From the NCBI GenBank assembly GCA_017991835.1, contig JAGOPY010000012.1, positions 1-64,000 of the forward strand: a stretch of 64,000 nt of DNA, read 5' to 3'. Shown here piece after piece: positions 53,235 through 62,184 of this stretch; within the stretch, counting starts at the first letter, position 1; each line of letters begins with the position of its first letter. The notes beneath the pieces were generated by a model, which was given only the letters and a program-made list of their open reading frames with translations, ran no database searches and was not told the DNA's origin. This DNA is from Bacteroidales bacterium. GTDB taxonomy: Bacteria; Bacteroidota; Bacteroidia; Bacteroidales; JAGOPY01. The position numbers and the translations under genes were made by a program.

Positions 53235-54374
53235 TTAAAACTTGAGATTATACACTACCTGCAAGCCAACCTGGTCCTGGCGGTAGTCTTTTTCTTCGGA
53301 TAAATACTCGCTGTTGATTTCGGATGACGAATTGGAATTCCTCATGAAAAATTTATAGAAAGCCCCTAAAGTGAATGACTTGCTCACCTGGAGGTTATAA
53401 TTGGCTGTAACCAGGACGACATCATCCACCCTCCCGGTATGTTCGGGATCTTCCTCCAGGAAATGCTCCGAAAAATAGACCCGGTTCTGATAGGTGGCAT
53501 TCAAATCGATTTCATGCGTTTTCTTTCGGATTTTCGGAAGCTCCCAGTTCAGTCCCAGGGCAAAGGCGTATTCGTTGTAGGTGGCATCGGCATCGTCGGC
53601 TGTTTCCCGGGTCTCGCCCGGTTCGTCGTAACCTTTGGCGTCAGAATGTTCGAACTCGTAAGCTGCTTCGATCTTCACCTTTTTGTGAAGCGGTTGCGAA
53701 ACGGAAATCCCGAAAATATAGCTGTTGCAGTCATATTCCGTATAATGTTTATTATGAAAATAACGGGCCAGGTCGAACGATAATCTTACCCGGGTGCTTT
53801 TCAGGAAAGTGTTCTGAAACCAGAAACCGTAATTATCCTTTGCAAAAGAGAAAGGGACGAAAGTTTCCGGGGTATAGCCGTATATCTCCACCCGGTCGGC
53901 ATCCCTAAAGTGCCTCACATAAAAGCGGGGAATGTGAGAGTAGGAAACCCTGAAGCTGGCTTTCTTGGTGACATTTTGTGTGAGCCCCAGAGTGAAATAA
54001 TACCAGTTTTTCACGCCGTTGGTGGCATACATGTTACTGTAAATGCTTCCGTTGATCCGGGTTTTAAGGTCTTTGAATATCCGGTATGTTGCAGAAAGGT
54101 CGGCAGCGGTGATGAACACGATATCATCGTATGTCTTGATGTGAAACCTGCCGGAATCCTGGCGATTGATGAAACGATCAATATACTTGCCGGAATATTT
54201 CAGGATATTGTCGTCGTACATCGAGCCGAATTTAATCTCGGCCTCGAAATGTTTCTCCTTTTTGGAAGATTTCTTTTGCGCGGCTGCGGTCTGCATTCCG
54301 AATACTAAAAAAAGTATGATCAGAAAGTAGGCTGGTAAGCAGCATCGATGATATTTCAATATGAATATTCTCAT
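53235..54374 (-). CDS. Predicted outer-membrane beta-barrel protein
   Basis: 379 residues with a signal peptide (to AAAQ, about 33) and then a long series of alternating strands (FRVSYSHIPRFYVRHF, STRVRLSFDLARYFH, KIEAAYEFEHSDAKG, NEYAFALGLNWELP). It ends QVGLQVVYNLKF, a barrel-type C-terminus. No named family is recognised. Its position downstream of pgsBCW makes it a candidate outer-membrane exit or anchor for the polymer; that is inference from context only. Confidence 0.65.
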   Translation of the reverse strand: MRIFILKYHRCCLPAYFLIILFLVFGMQTAAAQKKSSKKEKHFEAEIKFGSMYDDNILKYSGKYIDRFINRQDSGRFHIKTYDDIVFITAADLSATYRIFKDLKTRINGSIYSNMYATNGVKNWYYFTLGLTQNVTKKASFRVSYSHIPRFYVRHFRDADRVEIYGYTPETFVPFSFAKDNYGFWFQNTFLKSTRVRLSFDLARYFHNKHYTEYDCNSYIFGISVSQPLHKKVKIEAAYEFEHSDAKGYDEPGETRETADDADATYNEYAFALGLNWELPKIRKKTHEIDLNATYQNRVYFSEHFLEEDPEHTGRVDDVVLVTANYNLQVSKSFTLGAFYKFFMRNSNSSSEINSEYLSEEKDYRQDQVGLQVVYNLKF

Positions 54375-54386
54375 TTTCCGTTGTTT

Positions 54387-55295
54387 TTATTCTTCGAGTC
54401 CGACATCTTTCCCTGGAATCAGCAATCGTCCGAGCAAAGAATTTTTATCCTGGTCGAGCGGGCAGATTTCATAAAGATGTTTTCCGTCGGGGATCAGGAT
54501 AACAAATTCGCAGGCCGTTCCAGGGATGAGATTGTCGATATCTTTATAAACGGCTACATCCGACACTTTGCTGTTCAACTGGTAGGTATTGATGACCGAT
54601 CCGTTTTCCCTGACCTGGACCCTGTAATTGATCCGTCCTTTCATCCCAAAATGGTGCTCCGTTCGGGTCAGGACGCGCAATTCGGTCGGGCCGATGATCT
54701 CAACACGCAGCGGTTTCTCTGCTGTAAACCGGTAATAAGGCGTGGTGGTTTCACGGGAGATGAGATCGACGGGCTCGGAAGGGCGCAGTGGGGAAAAAGC
54801 CATCCAATCCTGCTTTTTCAGCTTAGCGGGGGTAAAAACATACCGGGCAGCCACATTGGCGGTAATATCCTTCAACCGGAATTCAACCGTATGAAATCCC
54901 CGCGAAAGTTCGATTTCGAATGTTTTCAGCTCTCCCGGGACGCCAAGGGTGCCATCGGTGTAGGTTGCATTCCGTGAACGTTCGATCCCTGAAACCGAGA
55001 CACTTTTTTGAGTCCCGCCATCGACCGTATAGATAACCGTATAGCGTGCCTGGACCTGGTCGCCCGGCCGGAACTGCGCACGGGTATGGACTTTCAGCAC
55101 CCCCGGCCCCTGGACGGTAACCATTGCCGCATCGGCATAACTCAGCGCATAATAGCTCCTGTTCTTCCCGGCGCTCACAGTCGTAATCTTCTTCACAAAT
55201 CCCGAAGGCTTAATGGTCTTCGATTCCGTCTGGGCACAGATACTGCCGGTTAAAAGCAATAAAAAACCGAAAACTCCAACTTTCTTAATCATCAT
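54387..55295 (-). CDS. Secreted protein of unknown function
   Basis: 302 residues with a signal peptide (MMIKKVGVFGFLLLLTGSICAQ). Two similar beta-rich halves follow: VQGPGVLKVHTRAQFRPGDQ ... ARYTVIYTV against IIGPTELRVLTRTEHHFGMK ... INYRVQVRE. No known domain was recognised. The start at 55295 was chosen because the upstream in-frame extension (VDCRWSMVDF ...) is a repeat array, not protein-like sequence. It lies 12 bp before the outer-membrane barrel gene in the same operon. Confidence 0.65.
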   Translation of the reverse strand: MMIKKVGVFGFLLLLTGSICAQTESKTIKPSGFVKKITTVSAGKNRSYYALSYADAAMVTVQGPGVLKVHTRAQFRPGDQVQARYTVIYTVDGGTQKSVSVSGIERSRNATYTDGTLGVPGELKTFEIELSRGFHTVEFRLKDITANVAARYVFTPAKLKKQDWMAFSPLRPSEPVDLISRETTTPYYRFTAEKPLRVEIIGPTELRVLTRTEHHFGMKGRINYRVQVRENGSVINTYQLNSKVSDVAVYKDIDNLIPGTACEFVILIPDGKHLYEICPLDQDKNSLLGRLLIPGKDVGLEE

Positions 55296-55321
55296 ATTAT
55301 CAAATAAAACTCTCAATACAA

Positions 55322-55360
55322 ATCGAAAATCGACCATCGACCATCGACAATCGACCATCA
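55322..55360 (-). repeat. Heptad array touching the pgsW stop
   Basis: On the minus strand units GTCGATT and GTCGATG form a stretch sharing 33 identical bases with 47549-47586. The pgsW stop codon overlaps its edge. Confidence 0.7.
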
Positions 55361-56515
55361 TATCTCTTCAATCATCTCATCTTCAGCCTGCTGCTTCCTC
55401 TGTCCCGGAACGACAGGCACAACATCCGTTCCCAGCTGGTGCCGTTTTCGTTCCGCAAAGTAAACAAAAATGATGACGGTGACGAGGATGGCCAGAGCAA
55501 TAGTCGTTACAACGAGATCATATTTTTTCTGAATGAAAATGCCTCCTTCACCCGGTTCCGGCATGGGCACCGGATTGGCCGGCAGTCCGTATTTTGCTGC
55601 CAGCTGGTCGATGTTCAGCAGGTGAATGATGGGGATCCCTTTCCGGCCCATCTGGATGATCACACCGTGCAACGGGTAATTGCTCATGGGAAGGCGTTCG
55701 GTAAGCCCCGAAGGGATGAGCTGCCCATTTACCGTATTGCCGAGGCTGGCTATCCCTCCGCCGACATTGATAAACGCCTTGGCTGCATTCTTTTTGCCCT
55801 GTTGCTCGTAAATTTCCATTCTTCTGGCAATGGAGTTTTCGAGGTGTTTCTCATTAATCAATTCAACCCGGTTCCTTTCAATGGCGCTAATGATAAGATT
55901 CCGGCCTTCGGGGCTCAGGCCCCGGCCGATGTCATTTCCGCCGCCGATGGAAGCGGCTACCGATTTGTAGTGAAAAATGCCTGCATCATTCAGCAGTGTC
56001 TCTATATCGAGCCAGGTAAAATAGGGATCATTGGCTCCGAAATTGGATGCCCCGACAGAGGTGATCACGGTTGGTTGCAGTTTGAGCGTCTCAATGGCCG
56101 CCATTACGGAGATATTCATCCCGGGGAAAGACCCCGAGAATGCTATGGCCACCGGATCGCCTTCTTCCAGCCCCGCCTCTTTAAGCAACTGAACAATCAC
56201 TGCGGCAAAGTTCGGGTTGGTGGCAGATAATTTTGATTCGACATTTCCCTGGTCGGTCGTGATCATGGTATATTCCTGTCCGATCAGGGCCGTTTGATTG
56301 GGATCATTCACATCATCCAGAAAGACGCCTTTCTGCAGGCGATATTGTTTGATATGACCGGCTGCAGCCTGGGAGAGCCGGGCTGCCTCAAGTTTTTCAT
56401 TGTAATAATCCTGTTTGACATCTTTCTTTCCATTCTCCACTGCGATAAAAGCCAGCAAAGCCAGAAGGAAGAGGAGGCCCAGCACGAGGTTCGAAGTTGC
56501 TTTGAATTTAAACAT
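55358..56515 (-). CDS. pgsW: Poly-gamma-glutamate system protein PgsW
   Basis: 385 residues. An N-terminal membrane anchor (about 8-25) is followed by a large globular domain with DPVAIAFSGSFPGMNISV, TSVGASNFGANDP, SIGGGNDIGRGLS and INVGGGIASLGN. A second membrane helix lies near the C-terminus (about 335-355). This matches the PgsW-type protein that accompanies pgsB and pgsC in some Gram-negative loci. The biochemical role is not established. It lies 8 bp after pgsC. Confidence 0.8.
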   Translation of the reverse strand: MFKFKATSNLVLGLLFLLALLAFIAVENGKKDVKQDYYNEKLEAARLSQAAAGHIKQYRLQKGVFLDDVNDPNQTALIGQEYTMITTDQGNVESKLSATNPNFAAVIVQLLKEAGLEEGDPVAIAFSGSFPGMNISVMAAIETLKLQPTVITSVGASNFGANDPYFTWLDIETLLNDAGIFHYKSVAASIGGGNDIGRGLSPEGRNLIISAIERNRVELINEKHLENSIARRMEIYEQQGKKNAAKAFINVGGGIASLGNTVNGQLIPSGLTERLPMSNYPLHGVIIQMGRKGIPIIHLLNIDQLAAKYGLPANPVPMPEPGEGGIFIQKKYDLVVTTIALAILVTVIIFVYFAERKRHQLGTDVVPVVPGQRKQQAEDEMIEEI

Positions 56516-56523
56516 ATCACCTC

Positions 56524-56976
56524 CTATTTGGGCAGTAAAGCGCCCGCAAAGATCAGGATAAGAACCAGGCGGACGAGTACGGATGAAACAAACAGTACGC
56601 TGATCGTTTTGAAGATTCCCTGTTTGGCAAACCAGTGGGCGATCAGCCCCGGGATGACCCAGCCGACGGCTTCGAGTTCAAGCGTTGAGCTTCCCAGGTT
56701 AAAGGTCAGGAAATGCCGGGTGAAAATAGCCAGCAAACAACCGATCAACAGGCTGAGGACCATCTGGCGCCTGCCATACAAAAAGGTGTAATTGCCCAGC
56801 ACTTTAATGATCAGGTAAGTCACCAGGCTGACCACCAGGATTCCGATAAGCCGGTCGGGGTGCGACAGTTGCAGGGCGATATAGCCCGGAACGACTATCC
56901 CGCCGGCCGCCAGTCCGAATACTTCGTATGAAAGAAGGCTGAGGACCAGGCCAAGGGTTATAGCTAATTCAATCAT
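56524..56976 (-). CDS. pgsC: Poly-gamma-glutamate synthesis protein PgsC/CapC
   Basis: 150 residues, five membrane helices. CapC/PgsC features: GLAAGGIVVPGYIALQLSHP near the start, YGRRQMVLSLLIGC in the middle and GWVIPGLIAHWFAKQG at the end. PgsC is the membrane partner of the PgsB ligase in the polymerase complex. It lies 3 bp after pgsB. Confidence 0.88.
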   Translation of the reverse strand: MIELAITLGLVLSLLSYEVFGLAAGGIVVPGYIALQLSHPDRLIGILVVSLVTYLIIKVLGNYTFLYGRRQMVLSLLIGCLLAIFTRHFLTFNLGSSTLELEAVGWVIPGLIAHWFAKQGIFKTISVLFVSSVLVRLVLILIFAGALLPK

Positions 56977-56979
56977 AAA

Positions 56980-58158
56980 TTATATACTCCTGTGTTCAAA
57001 GAATTCGACGAGACCCGATCCCATTCCGCCCATATTGCCGATCGCAACAATGGTGGCCGTGTGGTCGGTCAGAGCCAGCAACCGGTCGAAAACATTTTCC
57101 GATGTTGTCCATCCGACCGTTACGACTTTCCGGGCAGGAATGCCATAGCGAATGGCCATGCTCTCCACAACATCGGTCGATTGCCCGATCAACACAAGAT
57201 AATCGACCTCCTTTTCGAGCCGGTAAGCCACCATGCCGGCCAGTTGCTCTGCCCGGTACAGCCGGTCCTGCCGGGTATTCAGCAACACGATCCGTTTCCC
57301 TTCCATCCCCGTTTCATCGCTGATCTTCCGCCAGACCAGGAAGGTGGAATCGGGATCATTGGCGGCAAAGGCATTGTAAAAGACCAGGTTTTTCCGGAAG
57401 GCTTCCACCCTGAAAACCATCAGGGCGCCCGCATCTGGAACAGCTTTGTACATCCCCTGCAACGCCGTATTCCTATCGACGCCGGCATGCAGGCAAACGG
57501 CCAGCGCCAGCGAAACATTCTCCCGGTGTTCAATATACCTGAAACCTTGCATCTCCTCATGCGAAACAATTTCCGGATCCACAAAATGGGTCACGGTATT
57601 CCGTTTATCGGCCATTTTCTTCAGGAGGTCGGGAATCACGTTTTCAGAGGTGAAAAGATGTTCCTTCGCGGGTATGGTCCGACCCAGTGTCTCAGCAATT
57701 TCACCGAGAGTATGGCCCATCACATCGGTATGGTCCATCCGGATATTGGTCATGACTCCGACATTGGAGTGAATCATCCGGTGTTCCGTAATCGTCTGAT
57801 ATTGTGGCTGCAATGCCATACATTCCATCACCAGCGCCTTGACCTTTCGGGATGCGGCAAACCGGACGATCGATAATTGTTCGATGATATTGGCCGAAGC
57901 TTTCCGGTGAATGTAGGTTTCTGTGCCATCTTCCAGGATAAGCCGGGGAAACGTTCCGGTCACTTTTGTGATATTGGTTATTCCGCCTTCCCTTAGCCCT
58001 GCCCCGATCAGCCGCGTCACACTCGATTTCCCTCTCGTCCCGTTCACATGGATCCTGATCGGGATGGATGAAATCCTTTTCTGGTGCAGAAAATATTCGA
58101 TGATCCCGAATATGACTGCCATCAGTACCAGGGCAAGAAGAATATAAAAACTATGCAT
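56980..58158 (-). CDS. pgsB: Poly-gamma-glutamate synthase PgsB/CapB
   Basis: 392 residues. An N-terminal membrane helix (about 4-24) is followed by a Mur-ligase-like ATP domain with P-loop NGTRGKSSVT (39-48). Other conserved blocks are RMDHTDVMGHTLGEIAETL and NDPDSTFLVW. PgsB activates the gamma-carboxyl of glutamate and elongates poly-gamma-glutamate. It starts 12 bp after the C25-family gene. pgsA/capA and a hydrolase (pgsS, capD) are not in the window. Confidence 0.9.
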   Translation of the reverse strand: MHSFYILLALVLMAVIFGIIEYFLHQKRISSIPIRIHVNGTRGKSSVTRLIGAGLREGGITNITKVTGTFPRLILEDGTETYIHRKASANIIEQLSIVRFAASRKVKALVMECMALQPQYQTITEHRMIHSNVGVMTNIRMDHTDVMGHTLGEIAETLGRTIPAKEHLFTSENVIPDLLKKMADKRNTVTHFVDPEIVSHEEMQGFRYIEHRENVSLALAVCLHAGVDRNTALQGMYKAVPDAGALMVFRVEAFRKNLVFYNAFAANDPDSTFLVWRKISDETGMEGKRIVLLNTRQDRLYRAEQLAGMVAYRLEKEVDYLVLIGQSTDVVESMAIRYGIPARKVVTVGWTTSENVFDRLLALTDHTATIVAIGNMGGMGSGLVEFFEHRSI

Positions 58159-58170
58159 TAATAACGTGAA

Positions 58171-61100
58171 CTATCTCAACAAGAACAATTTAACGGTCTC
58201 CCGGAAATTTTCTGATTTTATTTGGCAGAAATAAACCCCGGCACTTACCGGTAAACCTGCATCATTGCATCCATCCCACAGAATCTCGTAGGTTCCGGCG
58301 TTTTGCCGGGCGCTCTTTAATATCCTCACCGTTCTGCCCTCTACATCGAGAATTTTCACCGATACGGCCGCCGGATTGTCAATTGTATAGCTTATCCGCG
58401 TCGACTCCACGAACGGATTCGGGAAACAGCTGAGATGATCCGACGTTTCCATCGATCCCTCTTTCCTGTCATCAATCCCGGTGATAATTGAGGCTTCCGG
58501 CGGTTCGGTCGTGAACTTGATGGAAAACTCGTTTTTCAGGATATTTGAGCCGGGATTATAGGCGTCGTTGAACAGGTATAGCAGACCGATATTCTGCCCC
58601 TGGTTTTCGATGCCGATGGTGCTGCTTTCAGGTGCCCGAACCTGTTTGTAATTAAATACGATCTCACCGTCACCTGTCAATGTGGGATAAAAATCGGGAT
58701 CATAAAGCACCGCCTGGAAAATCTCCACATTGGGTTCGGAACCGAAATCGTTCCGGGCTATGCTGTCCCATTCGATGATAAACCGGTGATTGGAGAAATC
58801 GTTGTAATAATAAATATTCCCCTCCACGGTTTCAGCGTCATAAAGATCGTCCCAGAAACCGGCCACCATGCAGTTGATATTATCGATGTTCGGAAGGGTG
58901 GTGTTGACCGGTGCCGTCTGGTTACCGTTTCCGAAAGCTATCCAGCCGTCGGTACTGATCCGGAGCTGGGCATATTCAACGCCATAATACTTGAATGTAA
59001 AGGGGAGACTGACTGTTTCGGTATAATCTCCTATTCCTGAAATATTGATCGGTGTACCGGCCTGATCGATTTCGATCCAGGTATAACCGGGTGCCTGGTC
59101 GAAAATATCATCACTGGAGTATGCATAATAGCCATAGGCATCCGGACCCGTGTAGTCGGAAGGCACCGGGTGCGATACAGGCAGGTTCAGGGTGAGATTC
59201 TTCTGATATGGATAATTCCCGTTGGAAGTCATCAATTGAAGGTTGAACTGGGCGAAATAATCAGCCGGGCAGGAAGGGTCAATTTTTACCACAAAATAAT
59301 TGTAAAAATTAATGGCTGTTTCATTGATTGCAATCGTTCCAAATGCTCCCGCTCCATCCTCAATATCAATAAACGGATCATCGGATGTCAAAATACCCAC
59401 CACATCTTTTGCCAGGTCATTGCCGGCATTGTGAACGGCTATAAAAAGCTTGACCGTTTCGCCCGGGTCCATCCGGTAATTCGGTTCGGCGGCTCCCTGG
59501 TCATTCACATAAAATCCCTCATCCAAAAGATTGCACCCGTTGATAACAATATCGTAATTATAATCCCAGGAATTTTCGGTACTGGTAACATGCAGCTGAA
59601 CCGGGATCAACTGTCCGACAGGGCAATTTTCAGCAACCCGCAGCATGAATGGGTTTCCTGTAATCTTTGCCCCGGAGGCAAGATTTCCGTAGTTGACCGG
59701 CACGGTGGTCAATACCTGCATATAATCAGGCATACCCGATGTCAGTGTTGCCATGACATTGTTTGCAGTCTGGCTTCCCCAGTTTTTCAGTGTAAAGGTG
59801 GCTGTGCCGTTTTCGTTTGGGTCGATAAGGCCGTCGAGGTTGCCATCAAGGTCGTCAAGCGCCGGTCCTCCATCCGGCTCAACGAGTTCTTCGGGCTGGA
59901 TCACGATGATGTCGGCCTGGAAAGGATAAACATTTTTCCCCCTGACGGTCAGTTTTAAAGTATCCGGAGTCTCCGGGACAATATCCATGTAGACTTTCCC
60001 CTCACTATCACAATATCCTGTCGCAAAGATCTCGTCGCCGGTAAGGCACACCTGTGCATTAGCTGCCGGCTGACCGGATGCGGTGAAATTCACCGTGATC
60101 TCCACCTGGTCCTGTCCCACCAGGATGGTTTGGGGATAATCAACGGTTACGGCCAGGGGAACATCCCTCCAGATATGTATGCTGGGATCACCCAGGATAC
60201 AGTATATTTTATAATGATATTCAACATAGTATTCATCACCATAAACATTGTACATATATAACTTTCCCCTGAGCAAGGCCTGACCGGGAGTTTCCATATC
60301 CTCGGCAAACATGCCTGTATAAATCCCTTTGTCGATTTTGTTATTATAGGTTGTATGCGTATTGGAAGTAGGCCCGACAAAGGCTACACCGCCCTTGGGA
60401 GCCGTCAGGGATCCGATCTCTATCCACTCTTCCCCGAAGCAGTTATTGGCTCCCCATGTATCGAACATCGCTACCCCGCAGCCTATGCTGGTTACAAAGG
60501 TAAAATGCTCTCCGTTGGTCAATGAGGTTACATCAGATGTTTCGAAATTATAGCAGGAGGCCTGCCATCCGCTGGTCCAGCCTTCCCCGCGGTAATTCAG
60601 GTAGCTGCGGCCTTCATTGATCGCATCGATCACATCATCAAGGCTCACCGTGCAATCCCATCCCCATCCCGAACCGTCGCTCATTAGGGTATCCACCGAA
60701 GTGAAATGTCCATAGTTCAGCATCATGCCGGCCGCAAACCGTTTGGTCTCTTTTTGCGACTCATATGCATTATTGGAACATACCGTTCCTTTTTTGAACC
60801 AGTCGGTGGTCACAGTATTGGGCGTTTTTTCGTAAAGAAGGAATTTATTGATCATCACCTGCATCCGGTAATCCCCCTGGTTGGTGAACCGGCCGATCAT
60901 CATCTCAGGAAAATAGTCGTTGCCATCTACTTCCACAAAATAATCTTCGTTGGGAAACGAATAATCGGGATAGGTCACGATCTTTTTCGGAAAAACCCCG
61001 TCATCCCCCACAATCAGTACATAAGTCGGAGGATATTCCCAGTTATGGTAGGCATCGGCGATATGGTTCTTGATGATGTCAGGATTATTGGCGTTGGCGC

Positions 61101-61944
61101 CGATATCGGAGAATCTGGTGACATGCACGTCGGTTCCGCTCTGCCGTTTCCATTCGGCATAAACCTGGAAACTATTGTAAAACTCATCAGGCATGATGCA
61201 CAGGATCAGGTCACGTCCGTCTTCCCTCCCGCCGTACTGCTCATTCAGTACCTCCTGGTAATTGAAGATGGTACTTCTGTAAATCTTTCCAAATGAAGGA
61301 GCAATGGGCCTTTTGGGCGCTGTCCGGGGATTTATTGCCTGTTCATCAACAAAAACCACTCTTACGGTTATGGAAGAAGCTACGTAAAGCTCTCTCTTTG
61401 CCGCATTGTAACGAACCGGAAAAACACTCAGCCGCGTAATCCGGAAATCCCGGAAAACAGCAGGAGGATCAAGCTTTGCGGCTTCAGCAGGGTAAAGGTT
61501 ATCCGCTCTGTAAGCAATAGATTCCTCGGTATATGAGGGCTCCGTATCGCCTTCGTACCAGCTTTTCCTTGCCGGCGGCAGGTAAACATTCCTGAATGTG
61601 CTTTCCTGGCCTGTTTCCACAACTTCGACCCGAACCGAAGCCTGGTCAGGAATGGCAAGTATAGTAGCCACATAGGGCAGTTCCGGCTGTCCGGGTGTGT
61701 GGGTAAGCGCTTCTGAAAGGATATTCACAGCCTGGTAAGTCGTCCTTCCAACCATAAAATCGTTCATCTCAAAACCGGAGAGTTCAATTTTAATGATTGT
61801 CTCCCGGGCATTTTGATGGAGAAGCGTCAATTTTGGCGTTGCGGGATCAGCAGAATTTGAACTATTCAACGGTATCCATTCGGCTAATGAAATTAGCGGT
61901 ACCATGAAAATGAGAAGAAGAAAAGAGATAATTTTATTCAACAT
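58171..61944 (-). CDS. C25 (gingipain-family) protein with T9SS sorting domain, altered catalytic His
   Basis: 1257 residues. A signal peptide (MLNKIISFLLLIFMVPLISL) is followed by a propeptide-like region. The C25 domain (about 215-590) has LIVGDDGVFP, and Cys489 in VTSIGCGVAMFD followed by NCFGEEWIEIG. Where gingipains have GHG, this protein has GEG (Glu454). Ig-like and CARDB-like repeats follow, then a carbohydrate-binding-like region and a sorting domain (CFPNPFVESTR ... VKLFLLR). It should be secreted by T9SS. Proteolytic activity is uncertain given the substitution. pgsB starts 12 bp downstream. Confidence 0.82.
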   Translation of the reverse strand: MLNKIISFLLLIFMVPLISLAEWIPLNSSNSADPATPKLTLLHQNARETIIKIELSGFEMNDFMVGRTTYQAVNILSEALTHTPGQPELPYVATILAIPDQASVRVEVVETGQESTFRNVYLPPARKSWYEGDTEPSYTEESIAYRADNLYPAEAAKLDPPAVFRDFRITRLSVFPVRYNAAKRELYVASSITVRVVFVDEQAINPRTAPKRPIAPSFGKIYRSTIFNYQEVLNEQYGGREDGRDLILCIMPDEFYNSFQVYAEWKRQSGTDVHVTRFSDIGANANNPDIIKNHIADAYHNWEYPPTYVLIVGDDGVFPKKIVTYPDYSFPNEDYFVEVDGNDYFPEMMIGRFTNQGDYRMQVMINKFLLYEKTPNTVTTDWFKKGTVCSNNAYESQKETKRFAAGMMLNYGHFTSVDTLMSDGSGWGWDCTVSLDDVIDAINEGRSYLNYRGEGWTSGWQASCYNFETSDVTSLTNGEHFTFVTSIGCGVAMFDTWGANNCFGEEWIEIGSLTAPKGGVAFVGPTSNTHTTYNNKIDKGIYTGMFAEDMETPGQALLRGKLYMYNVYGDEYYVEYHYKIYCILGDPSIHIWRDVPLAVTVDYPQTILVGQDQVEITVNFTASGQPAANAQVCLTGDEIFATGYCDSEGKVYMDIVPETPDTLKLTVRGKNVYPFQADIIVIQPEELVEPDGGPALDDLDGNLDGLIDPNENGTATFTLKNWGSQTANNVMATLTSGMPDYMQVLTTVPVNYGNLASGAKITGNPFMLRVAENCPVGQLIPVQLHVTSTENSWDYNYDIVINGCNLLDEGFYVNDQGAAEPNYRMDPGETVKLFIAVHNAGNDLAKDVVGILTSDDPFIDIEDGAGAFGTIAINETAINFYNYFVVKIDPSCPADYFAQFNLQLMTSNGNYPYQKNLTLNLPVSHPVPSDYTGPDAYGYYAYSSDDIFDQAPGYTWIEIDQAGTPINISGIGDYTETVSLPFTFKYYGVEYAQLRISTDGWIAFGNGNQTAPVNTTLPNIDNINCMVAGFWDDLYDAETVEGNIYYYNDFSNHRFIIEWDSIARNDFGSEPNVEIFQAVLYDPDFYPTLTGDGEIVFNYKQVRAPESSTIGIENQGQNIGLLYLFNDAYNPGSNILKNEFSIKFTTEPPEASIITGIDDRKEGSMETSDHLSCFPNPFVESTRISYTIDNPAAVSVKILDVEGRTVRILKSARQNAGTYEILWDGCNDAGLPVSAGVYFCQIKSENFRETVKLFLLR

Positions 61945-62184
61945 AACATGGAAATTTATTGCTGTTATTTGTTATGCGTTGACATTCATAGGTTTATCGG
62001 GTTAAGGAAAAACTTATGAAGGATACTCATTTACAGTCAGGGGGCTGTTTTTGGGCACGTAAAAGTATAAATTAGGTTGATATATAATTCAACATGCAAA
62101 AAATGTTTTTTTAAAACATTTAATCAAACACCCGGAAATGGAATAGTTGCTCCGGAAAAGTCCTGTTTTTGAATAAAACTCTAT
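61945..62184. other. AT-rich gap with a weak promoter candidate
   Basis: No gene seen. A box reading TACTTTTA on the minus strand lies near 62060-62067, one base off consensus, and could drive the C25-pgs unit. Confidence 0.3.

Noticed and set aside
62035..62055. Terminator-like inverted repeat ACAG...CTGT plus T-run
   Set aside because: The stem is only four base pairs and no plus-strand gene precedes it.
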